From: Myxococcales bacterium
GTDB lineage: Bacteria > Myxococcota_A > Polyangia > Nannocystales > Nannocystaceae
Direction of reading: 5' to 3'
Length of the DNA: 64,000 nucleotides
NCBI GenBank assembly: GCA_020633315.1
Contig: JACKDV010000015.1
Coordinates: 158,296 to 222,295 of the forward strand
The position numbers and the translations under genes are program-made. The notes below the pieces were generated by a model, which did not search any database, had not been told where the DNA came from, and was given only the letters and a program-made list of their open reading frames with translations. Below, piece by piece: positions 18,862 through 26,877 of the stretch. Numbering within the stretch: the stretch's first letter is position 1; each line of letters opens with the position of its first letter.

Positions 18862-19734
18862 CTATCCGCGCTCCGCCCTGGGCTCGATGCGATAGCGCAG
18901 CTCGAGGAAGGGCAGCCCGAACACCGCGAAGCGATGGCGCGCGACGATCACCTCGTCTTGGACCCGCAGGCTCAGCTGCTCCTTCATGGTCCGCACGTAG
19001 CGAGCCCACACCTGCCCGTGCTCCGCGGTCACGGTGAAGTAGAAGCCGGGATCGCCGAAGCGCGAGCCGTCGCTGACGAGCGACAGTCCCCCCTCGGGGT
19101 CCACCCGCGGCCGCAGGATGACGATGGCGTTGCCGTTGGGCAGCGGGAAGACGACCTGGATGCAGGGTCCTGGGTGGCCGGGGATGGTGGTGGTGCCGTA
19201 CCGACCCACGAACACGGGGAGCCCGGTCCGCACCGAGGTCCGCACCCAGGCGGTGTGGAGTCCTCGTCCCTGCGCGTCGCCCAGTCGCACGATGCGGCTC
19301 TCCATCCCGCCCCGTAGCTCACGATCGGACAGGGGCAGGTTGAGCTGCGCGAGCCGACGCGCAAAGAGCCGAGCGATCAGCCACCCGACCGCGCGGAACG
19401 GACCCGACCAGCGACTGCGGATCCGCAGGTCGAAAGCCGCGGTGTGGGCATAGAAGTCGTGGATCCTCGGATCCACCGCCGCCGGATCGAAACCGGATGA
19501 CGCGAGCGCCTGCATGCCGTCGATGAGACCGTCCTCGGGGTGTGAGGGCAGCACCCTCAGGTCGTGCGCGCGACCCCATCGCTCGAAGAAGTCGGCCTCG
19601 ATCCCTCGCGTCGATCCGGCGGGCCCGCGGAGCCACGGCGCATCCGCCAGCGCGATCCTCCGCCCGGTGAGCTGGACCCACCGCTGGGTCACCCAGTCGA
19701 CCAAGTGCCCGCGTCGCTCGCCGAGCCAGACCAC
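18862..19734 (-). CDS. Hypothetical protein
   Basis: 290 residues. No signal peptide and no catalytic motif that I recognise. The middle contains a hydrophobic stretch (FRAVGWLIARLFARRLAQL) and the C-terminal half is beta-rich (GPCIQVVFPLPNGNAIVILRP, FGDPGFYFTV). The overall composition is typical of the host genes, so it is probably a resident conserved protein. It is convergent with the DUF4041 gene and divergent from the CrtA-like gene, 85 bases apart. Confidence 0.6.
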   Translation of the reverse strand: MVWLGERRGHLVDWVTQRWVQLTGRRIALADAPWLRGPAGSTRGIEADFFERWGRAHDLRVLPSHPEDGLIDGMQALASSGFDPAAVDPRIHDFYAHTAAFDLRIRSRWSGPFRAVGWLIARLFARRLAQLNLPLSDRELRGGMESRIVRLGDAQGRGLHTAWVRTSVRTGLPVFVGRYGTTTIPGHPGPCIQVVFPLPNGNAIVILRPRVDPEGGLSLVSDGSRFGDPGFYFTVTAEHGQVWARYVRTMKEQLSLRVQDEVIVARHRFAVFGLPFLELRYRIEPRAERG

Positions 19735-19819
19735 CCGGCCACCTTAGCCGGCCCCGCCGTGCTCGTCTCCACCCGGCTCGAGGCGCTCCCACGGCGCCGG
19801 CATCCCTTGGTCGGGAGCC

Positions 19820-20620
19820 ATGGGGTACGGTGGAGCCGTGACGGTCCACACCTTCCACTTGGCGAAGCCGGGGCTGGCCAGGGTGGCGATGACGCTCCTG
19901 CGACCGCCGAGCGCCGCCACCGTCGCGGGGCTGCGCCACGCCGAGTGCATGGTGCCGATGCGCCTCGGCGCCTCGATCGTCTCGCCGGGGAGGTGGCAGC
20001 TCCGTCGCCTGGCGATGTTCGCCGCATGGGAGGACGAGGCTGCGATCGACGACTTCCTGGGCGGCACGTCCCTCGGCCGTGCCCTGGCCGCGGGCTGGCA
20101 CGTGCGCTTGAGGTTCCTGCGACGCTGGGGACGCGTGGCCGCATTCGACGGCCTGCCAGCGACCGCCGGCGACACCGATCCCGAGGCGCCGGTCGTCGCG
20201 GTCACCCTCGCGCGCCTGAGGCTGCTGCAGGTCCCGCGATTCATCCGCTGGGGGAAGCCGGTCGAGCGTCTCGTGCGAGATCACCCGGGAGCCACGCTGG
20301 CGCTGGCCGCCGCCCGGCCGTGGCGAACGATCTCGACCTTCACGGTGTGGCACTCCGCGCGCGAGATGGACGAGATGGTCCATGGACGCAGCGCGATCCC
20401 TGCCCCCGAGCGCCACGCCGCAGCGATGGTCGAGCGACGGCGCAAGGACTTCCACCGCGAGTTCACCACCCTGCGCTTCACCTGCATCGGCGAGCACGGG
20501 CGGTGGGAAGGGCGAGAGTCGATCGTTCCGATGCGCGGTGTTGCACGGGACACGGATCGCGGGCCCGAAGCGGTGGAAGACGTGGAATCATCGACACACT
20601 CGATGTCTGGTGGGCGATGA
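19820..20620 (+). CDS. Spheroidene monooxygenase (CrtA)-like protein
   Basis: 266 residues from the codon at 19820 (a GTG at 19838 gives VTVHTFHLAK and is equally likely). Features matching CrtA-like proteins are FAAWEDEAAIDDFLGG, with the W-E-D-E segment, and the C-terminal TFTVWHSAREMDEMVHG followed by HAAAMVERRRKDFHREF. Known members hydroxylate or ketolate carotenoids; distant members are found in non-phototrophs with unknown substrates. No carotenoid genes are visible nearby, so substrate is not assigned. Confidence 0.55.
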   Translation: MGYGGAVTVHTFHLAKPGLARVAMTLLRPPSAATVAGLRHAECMVPMRLGASIVSPGRWQLRRLAMFAAWEDEAAIDDFLGGTSLGRALAAGWHVRLRFLRRWGRVAAFDGLPATAGDTDPEAPVVAVTLARLRLLQVPRFIRWGKPVERLVRDHPGATLALAAARPWRTISTFTVWHSAREMDEMVHGRSAIPAPERHAAAMVERRRKDFHREFTTLRFTCIGEHGRWEGRESIVPMRGVARDTDRGPEAVEDVESSTHSMSGGR

Positions 20621-21053
20621 CGTGAGTCGATGATCCGATCATGCGGGGCTCGATCTCTACATGATGGAATCACCCATAGTCGCCACACTTGGACTGGGTG
20701 TGGGGGATCGACTGCGCATGCTCGAGGAAGCGTTCCTGCCCGTTGCGAGCGGCCAGCGCCCGGACTCGGCTGCGAGCGAGCCTCGTCCCGGAGCGGCCAC
20801 CGCGCCCGAGCCGTCTTGCGAAATGCTGCACCCGTGTTTCCCCCGGACCTTGGGTCTCGCGGACCGCGCCATGGTGGGCCCGGCCGCCACGAAACACCGT
20901 CCAGCGACCAGATGGAGGCGAGGGGCTCGCTCGAGCCACGGCGGTGCACAGTGTCCGATTCGGAGTAGGATCGTGCCTCGACCGGCGAGTCGAGCCCCCG
21001 TCGCGGCATCGAGCCACCCCCGAATGGGTGGTTGTCAAAAGGAAGCCGGACGG
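20621..21053. other. Gap without a supported gene
   Basis: About 430 bases between the CrtA-like gene and the toxin-antitoxin promoter. Open frames here have poor composition and no recognisable motif. The only structure I note is a short inverted pair of gggctcg/cgagccc sequences around 20930 and 20990. I see no tRNA or mobile element. Confidence 0.4.
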
Positions 21054-21081
21054 TTGACATTTTGTTGTCACCCTCTATCCT
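21054..21081 (+). promoter_or_regulatory. Promoter and operator of the RES/Xre operon
   Basis: TTGACA (21054-21059), 16 bases, then TATCCT (21076-21081) gives a sigma70-type promoter. The ATG follows seven bases later, so the transcript is nearly leaderless, although GGGGAG lies directly before the start. An inverted repeat TGACA-N6-TGTCA (21055-21070) overlaps the -35 box, and another GTTGTCA lies at 21031. These are likely binding sites for the Xre antitoxin, which autoregulates such operons. Confidence 0.65.
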
Positions 21082-21088
21082 GGGGAGC

Positions 21089-21829
21089 ATGTTGGCGCAC
21101 GCATTCCTCCCGGTGGTTGCCGACCCTTCGGGTCAGGTCGGCAACCGAGTCGAACGAGCCCTGAAGACCCCCGTTCGGAGCGCCAAGACGGTCAAGGGTC
21201 TGCGTCGACATCTCTCCGATGGACAACCTCCACTACTCGTGTGTGATGTGAGCATGCCTGGGCTGGTCGAGCTCGTCGAGACATCTCACGCTCGATTTCC
21301 CGAGATGAACGTCCTGTTCCTCTCCTCGAAGCCCACGGAGGACCACATCGGATCACTATTGAAGCCTGGCCTCATCGACGTATTGCGCACGCCCTTCACG
21401 GATCCGGAGCTCAAGATTCGGCTAGACTGTCTCTCCGTGATGCAGCCGACGAGCTCGTTCTGGCCGTCCGTGCCGGGGACGGAGGCCCCCGAAGACCTCC
21501 ACGACCCCAAAACGGGAAGGATCGACGCAAAGAAGATCGCCGAGGCCTTTGGCATGAGCCTCCGAGCGCTGGCAGCAGCCCTCAAGCGCAAGCCACAGTC
21601 TATCAGCAAGACACCTGCTGCGGAGTCACTACAAGAGGATCTCAGTCACTATCGCCGATCGTACGAGATCCTCAGGAGTCTGTTGGGCAACGCGACAGCG
21701 GTTCGCGTGTGGCTGAATTCTCCTCAGCCGGACCTTGCGGGACAGCGACCCATCTCATTGATAGAACAAGGCGAGGCCGAGTCCGTGAGGAGCTTCCTCG
21801 AGATCCTCTATGCGGGTGGACCCAAATAG
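21089..21829 (+). CDS. Xre/MbcA/ParS-type antitoxin with N-terminal receiver-like domain
   Basis: 246 residues from the ATG at 21089. Residues 1-118 look like a response-regulator receiver: PPLLVCDVSMPGLVELV places Asp53 at the phosphorylation site with the usual MPG, followed by NVLFLSSKP (the Thr/Ser strand) and VLRTPFTDPELKIRL, where the conserved Lys before PF is replaced by Thr. Residues 143-246 match antitoxins of RES toxins: a helix-turn-helix (DAKKIAEAFGMSLRALAAAL) then a DUF2384-like C-terminus (VRVWLNSPQPDLAGQRP, SVRSFLEIL). The antitoxin should bind the toxin and repress the operon. The RES toxin gene follows 6 bases later. A receiver-fused antitoxin is unusual. Confidence 0.8.
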   Translation: MLAHAFLPVVADPSGQVGNRVERALKTPVRSAKTVKGLRRHLSDGQPPLLVCDVSMPGLVELVETSHARFPEMNVLFLSSKPTEDHIGSLLKPGLIDVLRTPFTDPELKIRLDCLSVMQPTSSFWPSVPGTEAPEDLHDPKTGRIDAKKIAEAFGMSLRALAAALKRKPQSISKTPAAESLQEDLSHYRRSYEILRSLLGNATAVRVWLNSPQPDLAGQRPISLIEQGEAESVRSFLEILYAGGPK

Positions 21830-21835
21830 AATTGC

Positions 21836-22450
21836 ATGCATGGCTATCGCACGCTCTTGAAGAAGATGGCGCGACTTCCATTGCGCCCACGACATGGACC
21901 TTGGAGCCGCCTGGTCGCCCTGGAGTACCTCAGGGGTCCTCCGCCTGGTGCAGCACCGGGCTCCGGGCCAGACCCCCTGTGGCCAGGAGGGTCGAAGCTC
22001 TACGGCCAGCGCTTCACACCGCGCGGCTCCTTCGACACCCTGTACGTCTGTGATGATCAAGTCACGGCGCTGCTCGAGGTTCGGTCGGCGTACCACGGCT
22101 CGAGCGGGCTCTTGAGGCCGACCGGGGCGAATCCCCAGGTGCTGGTGACCATCGAGGGGAGCGTATCCAATGTCCTCGACCTGACCGATCTCGCCGTCCA
22201 CAAGGAGCTGGGAACCACGCACTCGGAGCTCACGGGCGCCTGGGCCTTCGTTCCGGGCGGAGGAGATGCTCCCACGCAGATCCTCGGACGAGCCGCACAT
22301 GCGAGCCAGAGGGTGCGAGGTCTGCTCTATATGAGCTCGGTCAACCCCACCAAGACGTGTCTGTGTGTGTTCACCGAGCGCCTCGATCCGCGACACGATC
22401 ACCTCGAGGTCATCGATACATCGGGCACCATCGTCAGCGAGATCCCGTGA
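21836..22450 (+). CDS. RES-domain toxin (NAD-degrading type)
   Basis: 204 residues. The RES signature is visible as LYGQRFTPRGSFDTLYVCDD (the GxRWNxxG-like strand), TALLEVRSAYHG (ALAE-like), and the C-terminal RAAHASQRVRGLLYMSS region with a final FTERLD. RES toxins of the Xre-RES systems degrade NAD+, with conserved Arg, Tyr, Glu and Ser residues at the active site. The gene follows the antitoxin gene directly, matching the standard order. The N-terminal 25 residues are basic. It is not obviously truncated. Confidence 0.82.
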   Translation: MHGYRTLLKKMARLPLRPRHGPWSRLVALEYLRGPPPGAAPGSGPDPLWPGGSKLYGQRFTPRGSFDTLYVCDDQVTALLEVRSAYHGSSGLLRPTGANPQVLVTIEGSVSNVLDLTDLAVHKELGTTHSELTGAWAFVPGGGDAPTQILGRAAHASQRVRGLLYMSSVNPTKTCLCVFTERLDPRHDHLEVIDTSGTIVSEIP

Positions 22451-22715
22451 CTGGCCCGAGCCCATGGAGTGGCCCCGAGGCCATGGGTCGCCCGGCACGA
22501 AGCGATGCGACCGACGCCCCGGAGCCCTCATGCGCCGAGCGCAGCGAGTGAAGCGAGACGAAGGGCGGAGGAGGAGGGATTCGAACTCTCCTCCCGGCAT
22601 CCGGAAACCTCAACCGCGAGGCGACCTTGGCCCGGATGCCCTTGAAATCACAGGCGAAGGGACGTCCCCTCTCGGGGGTCCTCGTCCCGCCCTGTCCCGC
22701 CCTGTCCCGCAGGGT
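22451..22715. other. Left-junction region with tRNA T-arm-like remnant
   Basis: No gene between the RES toxin and the XRE/ImmA gene (319 bases including the left repeat). On the minus strand, 22564-22600 resembles the 3' end of a tRNA-Ser-type gene: a T-loop TTCGAAT flanked by imperfect stem arms, then CTCCTCCG where an acceptor 3' strand and G discriminator would be. The matching 5' acceptor and anticodon arms are absent. Just before the 22-bp repeat, CCTGTCCCGC is repeated in tandem (22691-22710). Confidence 0.35.
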
Positions 22716-22737
22716 CGGAGCACATAGAGAGCACATG
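22716..22737 (+). repeat. Left 22-bp direct repeat (candidate att site)
   Basis: The sequence from CGGAGCACATAG to GAGAGCACATG is identical to 63924-63945. It contains two spaced copies of GAGCACAT, as expected for recombinase arm or core sites. It lies beside the tRNA T-arm-like remnant. Confidence 0.65.
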
Positions 22738-22769
22738 GTTCGTCCTGTGCTCTTCGAGCGGGAGGCGGC

Positions 22770-23954
22770 CTACGAGCCACTGCCGACCAGCGACAGCTTG
22801 GGCTCCCCCGGTGGAAACTCGGGCCCGTCAGGTGGCCTGCCGCCTCCTCGTGTCACGGGGAGCATGGTCAGCCCGAAGAGATACTCGTCGAGCTCTTCGT
22901 CATGGAGCAGGCTCAGGGCGCTCAGCGTCGAGAGCCCGCCCTCATCCTGCCGCAAAGCCTCCACGATCTTGGGCAGGAGCCGCGAGGGTTCCCCCGGAAT
23001 GGGATTGGGCTCGCGGCGTCGGCCGTATCTCGACAGCTCGATGCAGATGCGGCGGTACTGCCGGTCCGAGAACACGTCCAGGTCGAAGAACCGCCGAGCC
23101 AGTGCGGCAACCGAGACGCCCCATCGTCGCTTGAGGGTGGAGAGGCTCGCGATGGAGGGCTCGGCGCGGGGGGCAACCTCCATGATGGAGCTACGGGGCA
23201 TCAGGAAGGCGGCGGCGAAGCGGTCGGCCTCGGACTCATCATGGGGTCCGATTCGCTCCCGATGTCGATGCAGGATGATGTGGCCCAGCTCATGGCTTGC
23301 ATCAAACCGGGTGCGCTCCCCGGACGTGGCATCCCGAGTGTTGAGGAGGATGAAGGGGGTGCCGTTCGCGTTCTCGACACAGAAGGCGCTCACCTTGCCC
23401 TCGACCATGTCCGCGGGCAGCGAGAACACCCGGATGCCGTTGAGCTCGAGTACACCGACCACTCGGCGGATGGGTCGGTCGCGCAGTCCCCAGTGGTCGC
23501 GCACACGCAGTGCCGCAAGCTCCGGGTCGTCCAGGCAGGCATCGGGAATCTCGGGGAGGTTGAGCATCGGAAGCTCGAACCCCAGGTCCTCAGTCAGGGC
23601 GCGCTCGACCTCGAACGCGATCGCGGCGGACTGGGAGGCCGCCTCCAGGAGCCGCTTGGAGGAGCGCCTTGCCCGGAAGCTCGGCTTGGTGTGGTCGATT
23701 TCCTCGAGGGGCCGGCCGCTGAAGAAGTCGACCGGGAAGTCGAGGGCTGCGGCCATCTTCTCCAGGTTCTCGTCCCCAGGTTCGGATGTCCCCTTGATCC
23801 AGCGCTCGACGGTCTTGTCGGCGACCCCGATCTGGGCGGCCAGATCGCGACGGGAGCGCCGCCGACGCTTGAGCGCGTGGTCGATGCGTGAGGGGGTCAC
23901 CACCCCTCCGATCCTAGCGTCTGCGGAGGGGTGGGTCGATCTCTGGCTCGTCAT
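22770..23954 (-). CDS. XRE regulator fused to ImmA/IrrE-type metallopeptidase
   Basis: 394 residues. The N-terminal helix-turn-helix (RRDLAAQIGVADKTVERWIKG, residues 36-56) is followed by a linker and an M78 peptidase domain with FDASHELGHIILHRHRE, where HExGH binds zinc, and a downstream ESEADRFAAAFLMP that supplies the third ligand. Such one-piece XRE-ImmA proteins cleave a partner repressor or antitoxin when the element is stressed. A GTG at about codon 19 (VVTPSRIDHALKRR) is an alternative start. Its first 41 bases overlap the end of the upstream 246-aa gene, so the two form an operon. Confidence 0.9.
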   Translation of the reverse strand: MTSQRSTHPSADARIGGVVTPSRIDHALKRRRRSRRDLAAQIGVADKTVERWIKGTSEPGDENLEKMAAALDFPVDFFSGRPLEEIDHTKPSFRARRSSKRLLEAASQSAAIAFEVERALTEDLGFELPMLNLPEIPDACLDDPELAALRVRDHWGLRDRPIRRVVGVLELNGIRVFSLPADMVEGKVSAFCVENANGTPFILLNTRDATSGERTRFDASHELGHIILHRHRERIGPHDESEADRFAAAFLMPRSSIMEVAPRAEPSIASLSTLKRRWGVSVAALARRFFDLDVFSDRQYRRICIELSRYGRRREPNPIPGEPSRLLPKIVEALRQDEGGLSTLSALSLLHDEELDEYLFGLTMLPVTRGGGRPPDGPEFPPGEPKLSLVGSGS

Positions 23955-24654
23955 CGAACGGATCGGTGGGCGGGATCCTGCTCACGAGAAATGGAGGGAA
24001 CGGGTGACGCACGGCCCAGTCCTCAACGGTCCTTGAGTCCTCGTCGTACTTGTTGGGGATCGATAGCTCGTAGTGGATTCGGGTCGCGTCCTTTGCGAAC
24101 TCGAACCGGAACAGGAGGATGACCAGCAGCCGCTCGTCCTGTACGGCGAAATCAGCCAGCTCACTCCCATCCTCGACGCGGACGAGGCGAAGCTGCTCAC
24201 CGTTATTTCGTGCGACACCGAGTCGCGTGGACTCGCCCTTGCGGGCGCGGGGCCGCGGTGTTGCCTGGGGGTCAGGGTGCCCGGTCAGCGAGTCACCTAG
24301 CCAGACCCGCAACGTGAACGCCTCTGCTCCGTTGCCGGCCTTGGTCTTGATTGTCCAGCCACCGTCGGTCCAGGCGACGCTCGCCTGGTCAGTCACCTCC
24401 GAACCGGCCGCCCCCAGTGCCCTTGCCAGGTGCGCCTTGGTCTCTGCCGAGGGCGCTGCCCCTTCGTAGGAGGGTGGGAGTCCGTCGGAGCGTCCCTCGT
24501 ACTTGCCGAGGGCGAAGGTGAGCGCCTCGCGCAGAAGCGACTCCGCAAGGCCGAGATGTTCGAGGATTCGGAAGAATCCTCCTCGCTCCTCGAATTCGGC
24601 CTTCTTTTTCTCGAGCATGTCCGTTTTCGTACAAAAGAAAACCGCCATGCGCAA
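23914..24654 (-). CDS. Hypothetical protein upstream of XRE-ImmA gene
   Basis: 246 residues, soluble. The N-terminus is basic (MRMAVFFCTKTDMLEKKKAEFEE region), followed by helical and beta segments. No family recognised. Because it overlaps the XRE-ImmA gene by 41 bases it is probably co-transcribed with it, and it could be the partner of that peptidase, but no helix-turn-helix is visible in it. The acidic C-terminus (DPFDDEPEIDPP) is notable. Confidence 0.6.
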   Translation of the reverse strand: MRMAVFFCTKTDMLEKKKAEFEERGGFFRILEHLGLAESLLREALTFALGKYEGRSDGLPPSYEGAAPSAETKAHLARALGAAGSEVTDQASVAWTDGGWTIKTKAGNGAEAFTLRVWLGDSLTGHPDPQATPRPRARKGESTRLGVARNNGEQLRLVRVEDGSELADFAVQDERLLVILLFRFEFAKDATRIHYELSIPNKYDEDSRTVEDWAVRHPFPPFLVSRIPPTDPFDDEPEIDPPLRRR

Positions 24655-24720
24655 TCGCGCGGATCGCGGACACCGAGCATGCCCCCGCGATTGCTGAGCA
24701 CCTGCTTCTGCCTCTCTACC

Positions 24721-25320
24721 TTAGCCTTGAGGAGGGACCCGGGTCGCAGATTCCCGACCGATCCGCTCGACGACTCTCGCCGCAGCTTCGAGCACGGTCT
24801 GGTCGGCGGGGTTGGCCTTCGGGGTCAGTACGCGAAGGCCGGTGAGGGTGGCCCCGGCGTAGGCCGTCGCTGCGCTTGGGGCTTTCGATGCCACGTGGGT
24901 GGTCAGCAGCTCGCCGGAGATGTCCGGGATGGGGTACAGGCCGGCACGCCTCAGACGCTCCCTGACGACCTTGCGGTGAGTGCCCACGGCGCGTGATGCC
25001 TCGCTCAGGTTGTTGCCGCTGCGCGCCAGCATCACCACGAGCATCGAACGAAGCGCTCGCTCCCGGAGCACCCGCAGGCTGGGGACGGTCACGCTGAACG
25101 CCGGGATGCAGCCCAGTGCCGTAGCGAGCCACGCGTCGGCATCCAGGAACGGGACCACCTGCGGAGGTTCGTCCGGGTACCACGCGCTGCGAACGGCCAG
25201 GCGTGCCCGGTCCTGCGAGAGAGCCATGGCTCTGGCGATCGTCAGGGCCACCTCGAAGGGGTCGACCGAACGCAGGCGCGGCAGGAAGACGGGCTTGGGA
25301 TGCGGTGTGGCCCCGGTCAT
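24721..25320 (-). CDS. Fis-like helix-turn-helix regulator
   Basis: 199 residues. The DNA-binding part is SMLVVMLARSGNNLSEASR followed by AVGTHRKVVRERLRRAGLY (about residues 93-130), which matches the Fis/NtrC C-terminal helix-turn-helix (L..A...gg....AA..LG..R..L...L...gl). Nothing upstream resembles an AAA+ or receiver domain. Its ATG overlaps the stop of the adjacent Fis-like gene (ATGA at 25317-25320), so it is the second gene of a coupled pair. Both probably control element genes. Confidence 0.7.
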   Translation of the reverse strand: MTGATPHPKPVFLPRLRSVDPFEVALTIARAMALSQDRARLAVRSAWYPDEPPQVVPFLDADAWLATALGCIPAFSVTVPSLRVLRERALRSMLVVMLARSGNNLSEASRAVGTHRKVVRERLRRAGLYPIPDISGELLTTHVASKAPSAATAYAGATLTGLRVLTPKANPADQTVLEAAARVVERIGRESATRVPPQG

Positions 25321-25814
25321 GCCTGACTCCCGTCGGTGGTCGCCTGGCCGGAGTCGGGTTCAGCGTCGCCTCCTCCTTTGGGCGGAGGCTGCTCGCCATC
25401 GGGACGTCGGTCGCCGTCGGTCCCGGAGGTCGACGAGTCGGCCGGCCCGTAGAGGCCCAGACGCTTCATTGATTCCCGCACGGCGCGTCGGCTGGTCCCG
25501 AGCGCTGTGGCCATGCGGGTGATGTTGCCGCGATAGCGTATGCGGGCCACCAGCAGGATGACGCGCCTGGACTCGCTTGTGACCGATTGGGAGGGCGGGA
25601 TCTCCGGGCGGTAGAAGAGCCGGACCCCCGCCAGGGTCCAAAGCAGGAAGGCGCCCAGGTCGAGGACGGGGGGAGATCTCTCGGGGGGAGTCGCTTCGCT
25701 ACTGGCAACCGGCTTGGGCGCTCTTTGCAGCTCGCCAAGTAGTACCCGTAGCTCATCACCGAGTGCCTCGAGCAGCAGCCGGGGCTCGGACGGTGCCAGG
25801 CTCCTGAGCTTCAT
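25317..25814 (-). CDS. Fis-like helix-turn-helix regulator (paralogue)
   Basis: 165 residues. The segment RRVILLVARIRYRGNITRMA, then TALGTSRRAVRESMKRLGLY (about 85-125) is a Fis-type helix-turn-helix, and matches the neighbour's helix-turn-helix in layout. The C-terminal 40 residues are Pro/Gly/Asp-rich and likely disordered. The N-terminus is a short leucine-rich helix, perhaps for dimerisation. The stop is overlapped by the ATG of the next gene. It is divergent from the small XRE genes, with the operator array in between. Confidence 0.7.
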   Translation of the reverse strand: MKLRSLAPSEPRLLLEALGDELRVLLGELQRAPKPVASSEATPPERSPPVLDLGAFLLWTLAGVRLFYRPEIPPSQSVTSESRRVILLVARIRYRGNITRMATALGTSRRAVRESMKRLGLYGPADSSTSGTDGDRRPDGEQPPPKGGGDAEPDSGQATTDGSQA

Positions 25815-25926
25815 CGTTGCAGCTCCCCCTCCGGAAGCCGCCGGGTGCCCGGGGCCGAAGTGGGAGGTAGCCCGGAGGGCGGCGCAGGCACTCGTGGCGT
25901 CTTTGGAATGTTCATGCCCTTGAAAT

Positions 25927-25996
25927 GCTGCCTAAAAAGGGAGCGAGTCGCTACCTAAAAAGGTAGCGACGTCACCGGGTCGCTACCGTCCGGTAG
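25927..25996. promoter_or_regulatory. Operator array upstream of small XRE gene 1
   Basis: Three related palindromes occur in 70 bases. An imperfect site GCTGCCTAAAAAGGGAGCG starts at 25927. A perfect 9-bp inverted repeat GTCGCTACC-TAAAAA-GGTAGCGAC covers 25947-25970. CTACCG-TC-CGGTAG covers 25983-25996 and touches the GTG start codon. The same consensus recurs at 26275 before the second small XRE gene. Confidence 0.7.
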
Positions 25997-26232
25997 TGGC
26001 CGTTGACCCCGACGAGTTCCACGCCAGAATCGCGACCCAGATCCGTCTGCGAGCGGAGAAGAAAGGCTTGAAGCTTCGCGCGCTGGCCCAGCGGGTGGGG
26101 ACCTCTTCGAGCCACCTGTGGGCGGTTCTGGGTGGTCGGCGTAGCCCCACCATGGCGTGGCTGTGTCGGGTCGCTGACGTGCTCGGGTGTGATCCGGCCG
26201 CGCTGATCCGGCGTCCCCGCAGGCGTCCGTAG
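25996..26232 (+). CDS. Small XRE-family repressor 1
   Basis: 78 residues from a GTG. A single helix-turn-helix: ALAQRVGTSSSHLWAVLGG followed by RRSPTMAWLCRVADVLGCD. There is no ribosome binding site and the operator overlaps the start codon, suggesting a leaderless or nearly leaderless autoregulated transcript. The protein is a close paralogue of the gene 90 bases downstream (VDPDEFHARI versus VDPDEIHARI, both LWAVLGGRRSPT). Likely Cro/CI-like control of the element. Confidence 0.8.
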   Translation: MAVDPDEFHARIATQIRLRAEKKGLKLRALAQRVGTSSSHLWAVLGGRRSPTMAWLCRVADVLGCDPAALIRRPRRRP

Positions 26233-26274
26233 GGACGTTGCCCGGGCCTCCCGGGACCGGGTCCCAAACGCTCC

Positions 26275-26312
26275 GCTGCCTGAAAAGGTAGCGAGCGCAG
26301 AGCGCGGCTACC
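26275..26312. promoter_or_regulatory. Operator upstream of small XRE gene 2
   Basis: GCTGCCTGAAAAGGTAGCGAG (26275-26295) repeats the site at 25927 with two changes, and GGTAG (26287) is answered by CTACC (26308-26312). The shared consensus implies that both small XRE proteins can act on both promoters. Confidence 0.6.
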
Positions 26313-26320
26313 GTGACCGG

Positions 26321-26554
26321 GTGAGCGTCGACCCCGACGAGATCCACGCGCGGATTGGCGCACAGATCCGTCAGCGCGTGGCGGCGAGGGGGATGACGCT
26401 TCGGGCTTTCGCAGAGGAAATGGACACGGGCTACACGCACCTGTGGGCGGTGCTAGGGGGTCGGCGCAGTCCGACGGTGACCTGGCTGTGCCGCGCGGCC
26501 GAGGTGCTTGAGTGCGACCCGCTTGAGCTGCTCCGTGAGCCCAAGCGCCGCTAA
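26321..26554 (+). CDS. Small XRE-family repressor 2
   Basis: 77 residues from a GTG. Helix-turn-helix: AFAEEMDTGYTHLWAVLGG then RRSPTVTWLCRAAEVLECD. It is a diverged tandem duplicate of the preceding gene, identical in the LWAVLGGRRSPT recognition-helix region, so the pair should read the same operator. It has no visible ribosome binding site. The 90 bases downstream of this gene contain no further gene. Confidence 0.8.
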   Translation: MSVDPDEIHARIGAQIRQRVAARGMTLRAFAEEMDTGYTHLWAVLGGRRSPTVTWLCRAAEVLECDPLELLREPKRR

Positions 26555-26643
26555 AGTCGAGCTCGACGAAACCGCGGAGCCCAACAGATCACCCGACGCT
26601 GCGTTCGGATGATCTGCTGAGCGCCACGGTCTCCATGGATGGG

Positions 26644-26877
26644 TCATGCCGTAGATTGGCCGCGAAACAGGCGAAGCCGCCGAAAATGGTCATGCGTGCG
26701 GTAGTCCTCGAGCTTGGGCTCGAAGCGAAGCACGATGCTTCGGGTGGTCTGGCGCCGCGTCCCATAGGTGCGGGCGGTCTCCGCGAAGGTGTAGCCACGC
26801 TGCCACAAGCGGAAAATGGCTTTCCGCTCTGTCTCGGTGAATCGCCTTCGCCGGTGGCAACTGTCAGTCTTTCCCAT
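26644..26877 (-). CDS. Small HTH protein (transposase-N-terminus-like)
   Basis: 77 residues from an ATG at 26877 (MGKTDSCHRRRR). The core FTETERKAIFRLWQRGYTFA, then ETARTYGTRRQTTRSIV, is a resolvase/IS30-type helix-turn-helix. The catalytic part of a transposase is missing, so it is either a stand-alone regulator or a transposase remnant. The region between it and the integrase gene (26878-27047) is AT-richer and has no gene. Confidence 0.5.
   Translation of the reverse strand: MGKTDSCHRRRRFTETERKAIFRLWQRGYTFAETARTYGTRRQTTRSIVLRFEPKLEDYRTHDHFRRLRLFRGQSTA

Noticed and set aside
20661..21164. 167-aa plus-strand open frame overlapping the toxin-antitoxin promoter
   Set aside because: It overlaps the well-supported promoter and antitoxin start in another frame and has no domain-like features.
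22560..22660. Possible selenocysteine or serine tRNA gene on the minus strand
   Set aside because: A T-loop and acceptor-like 3' end are present, and a TCA triplet occurs upstream, but no anticodon stem pairs around it and no GGAGGAG 5' acceptor strand exists.
26644..26877. Complete insertion sequence
   Set aside because: Only a transposase-like helix-turn-helix is present; no catalytic domain or terminal inverted repeats were found around it.
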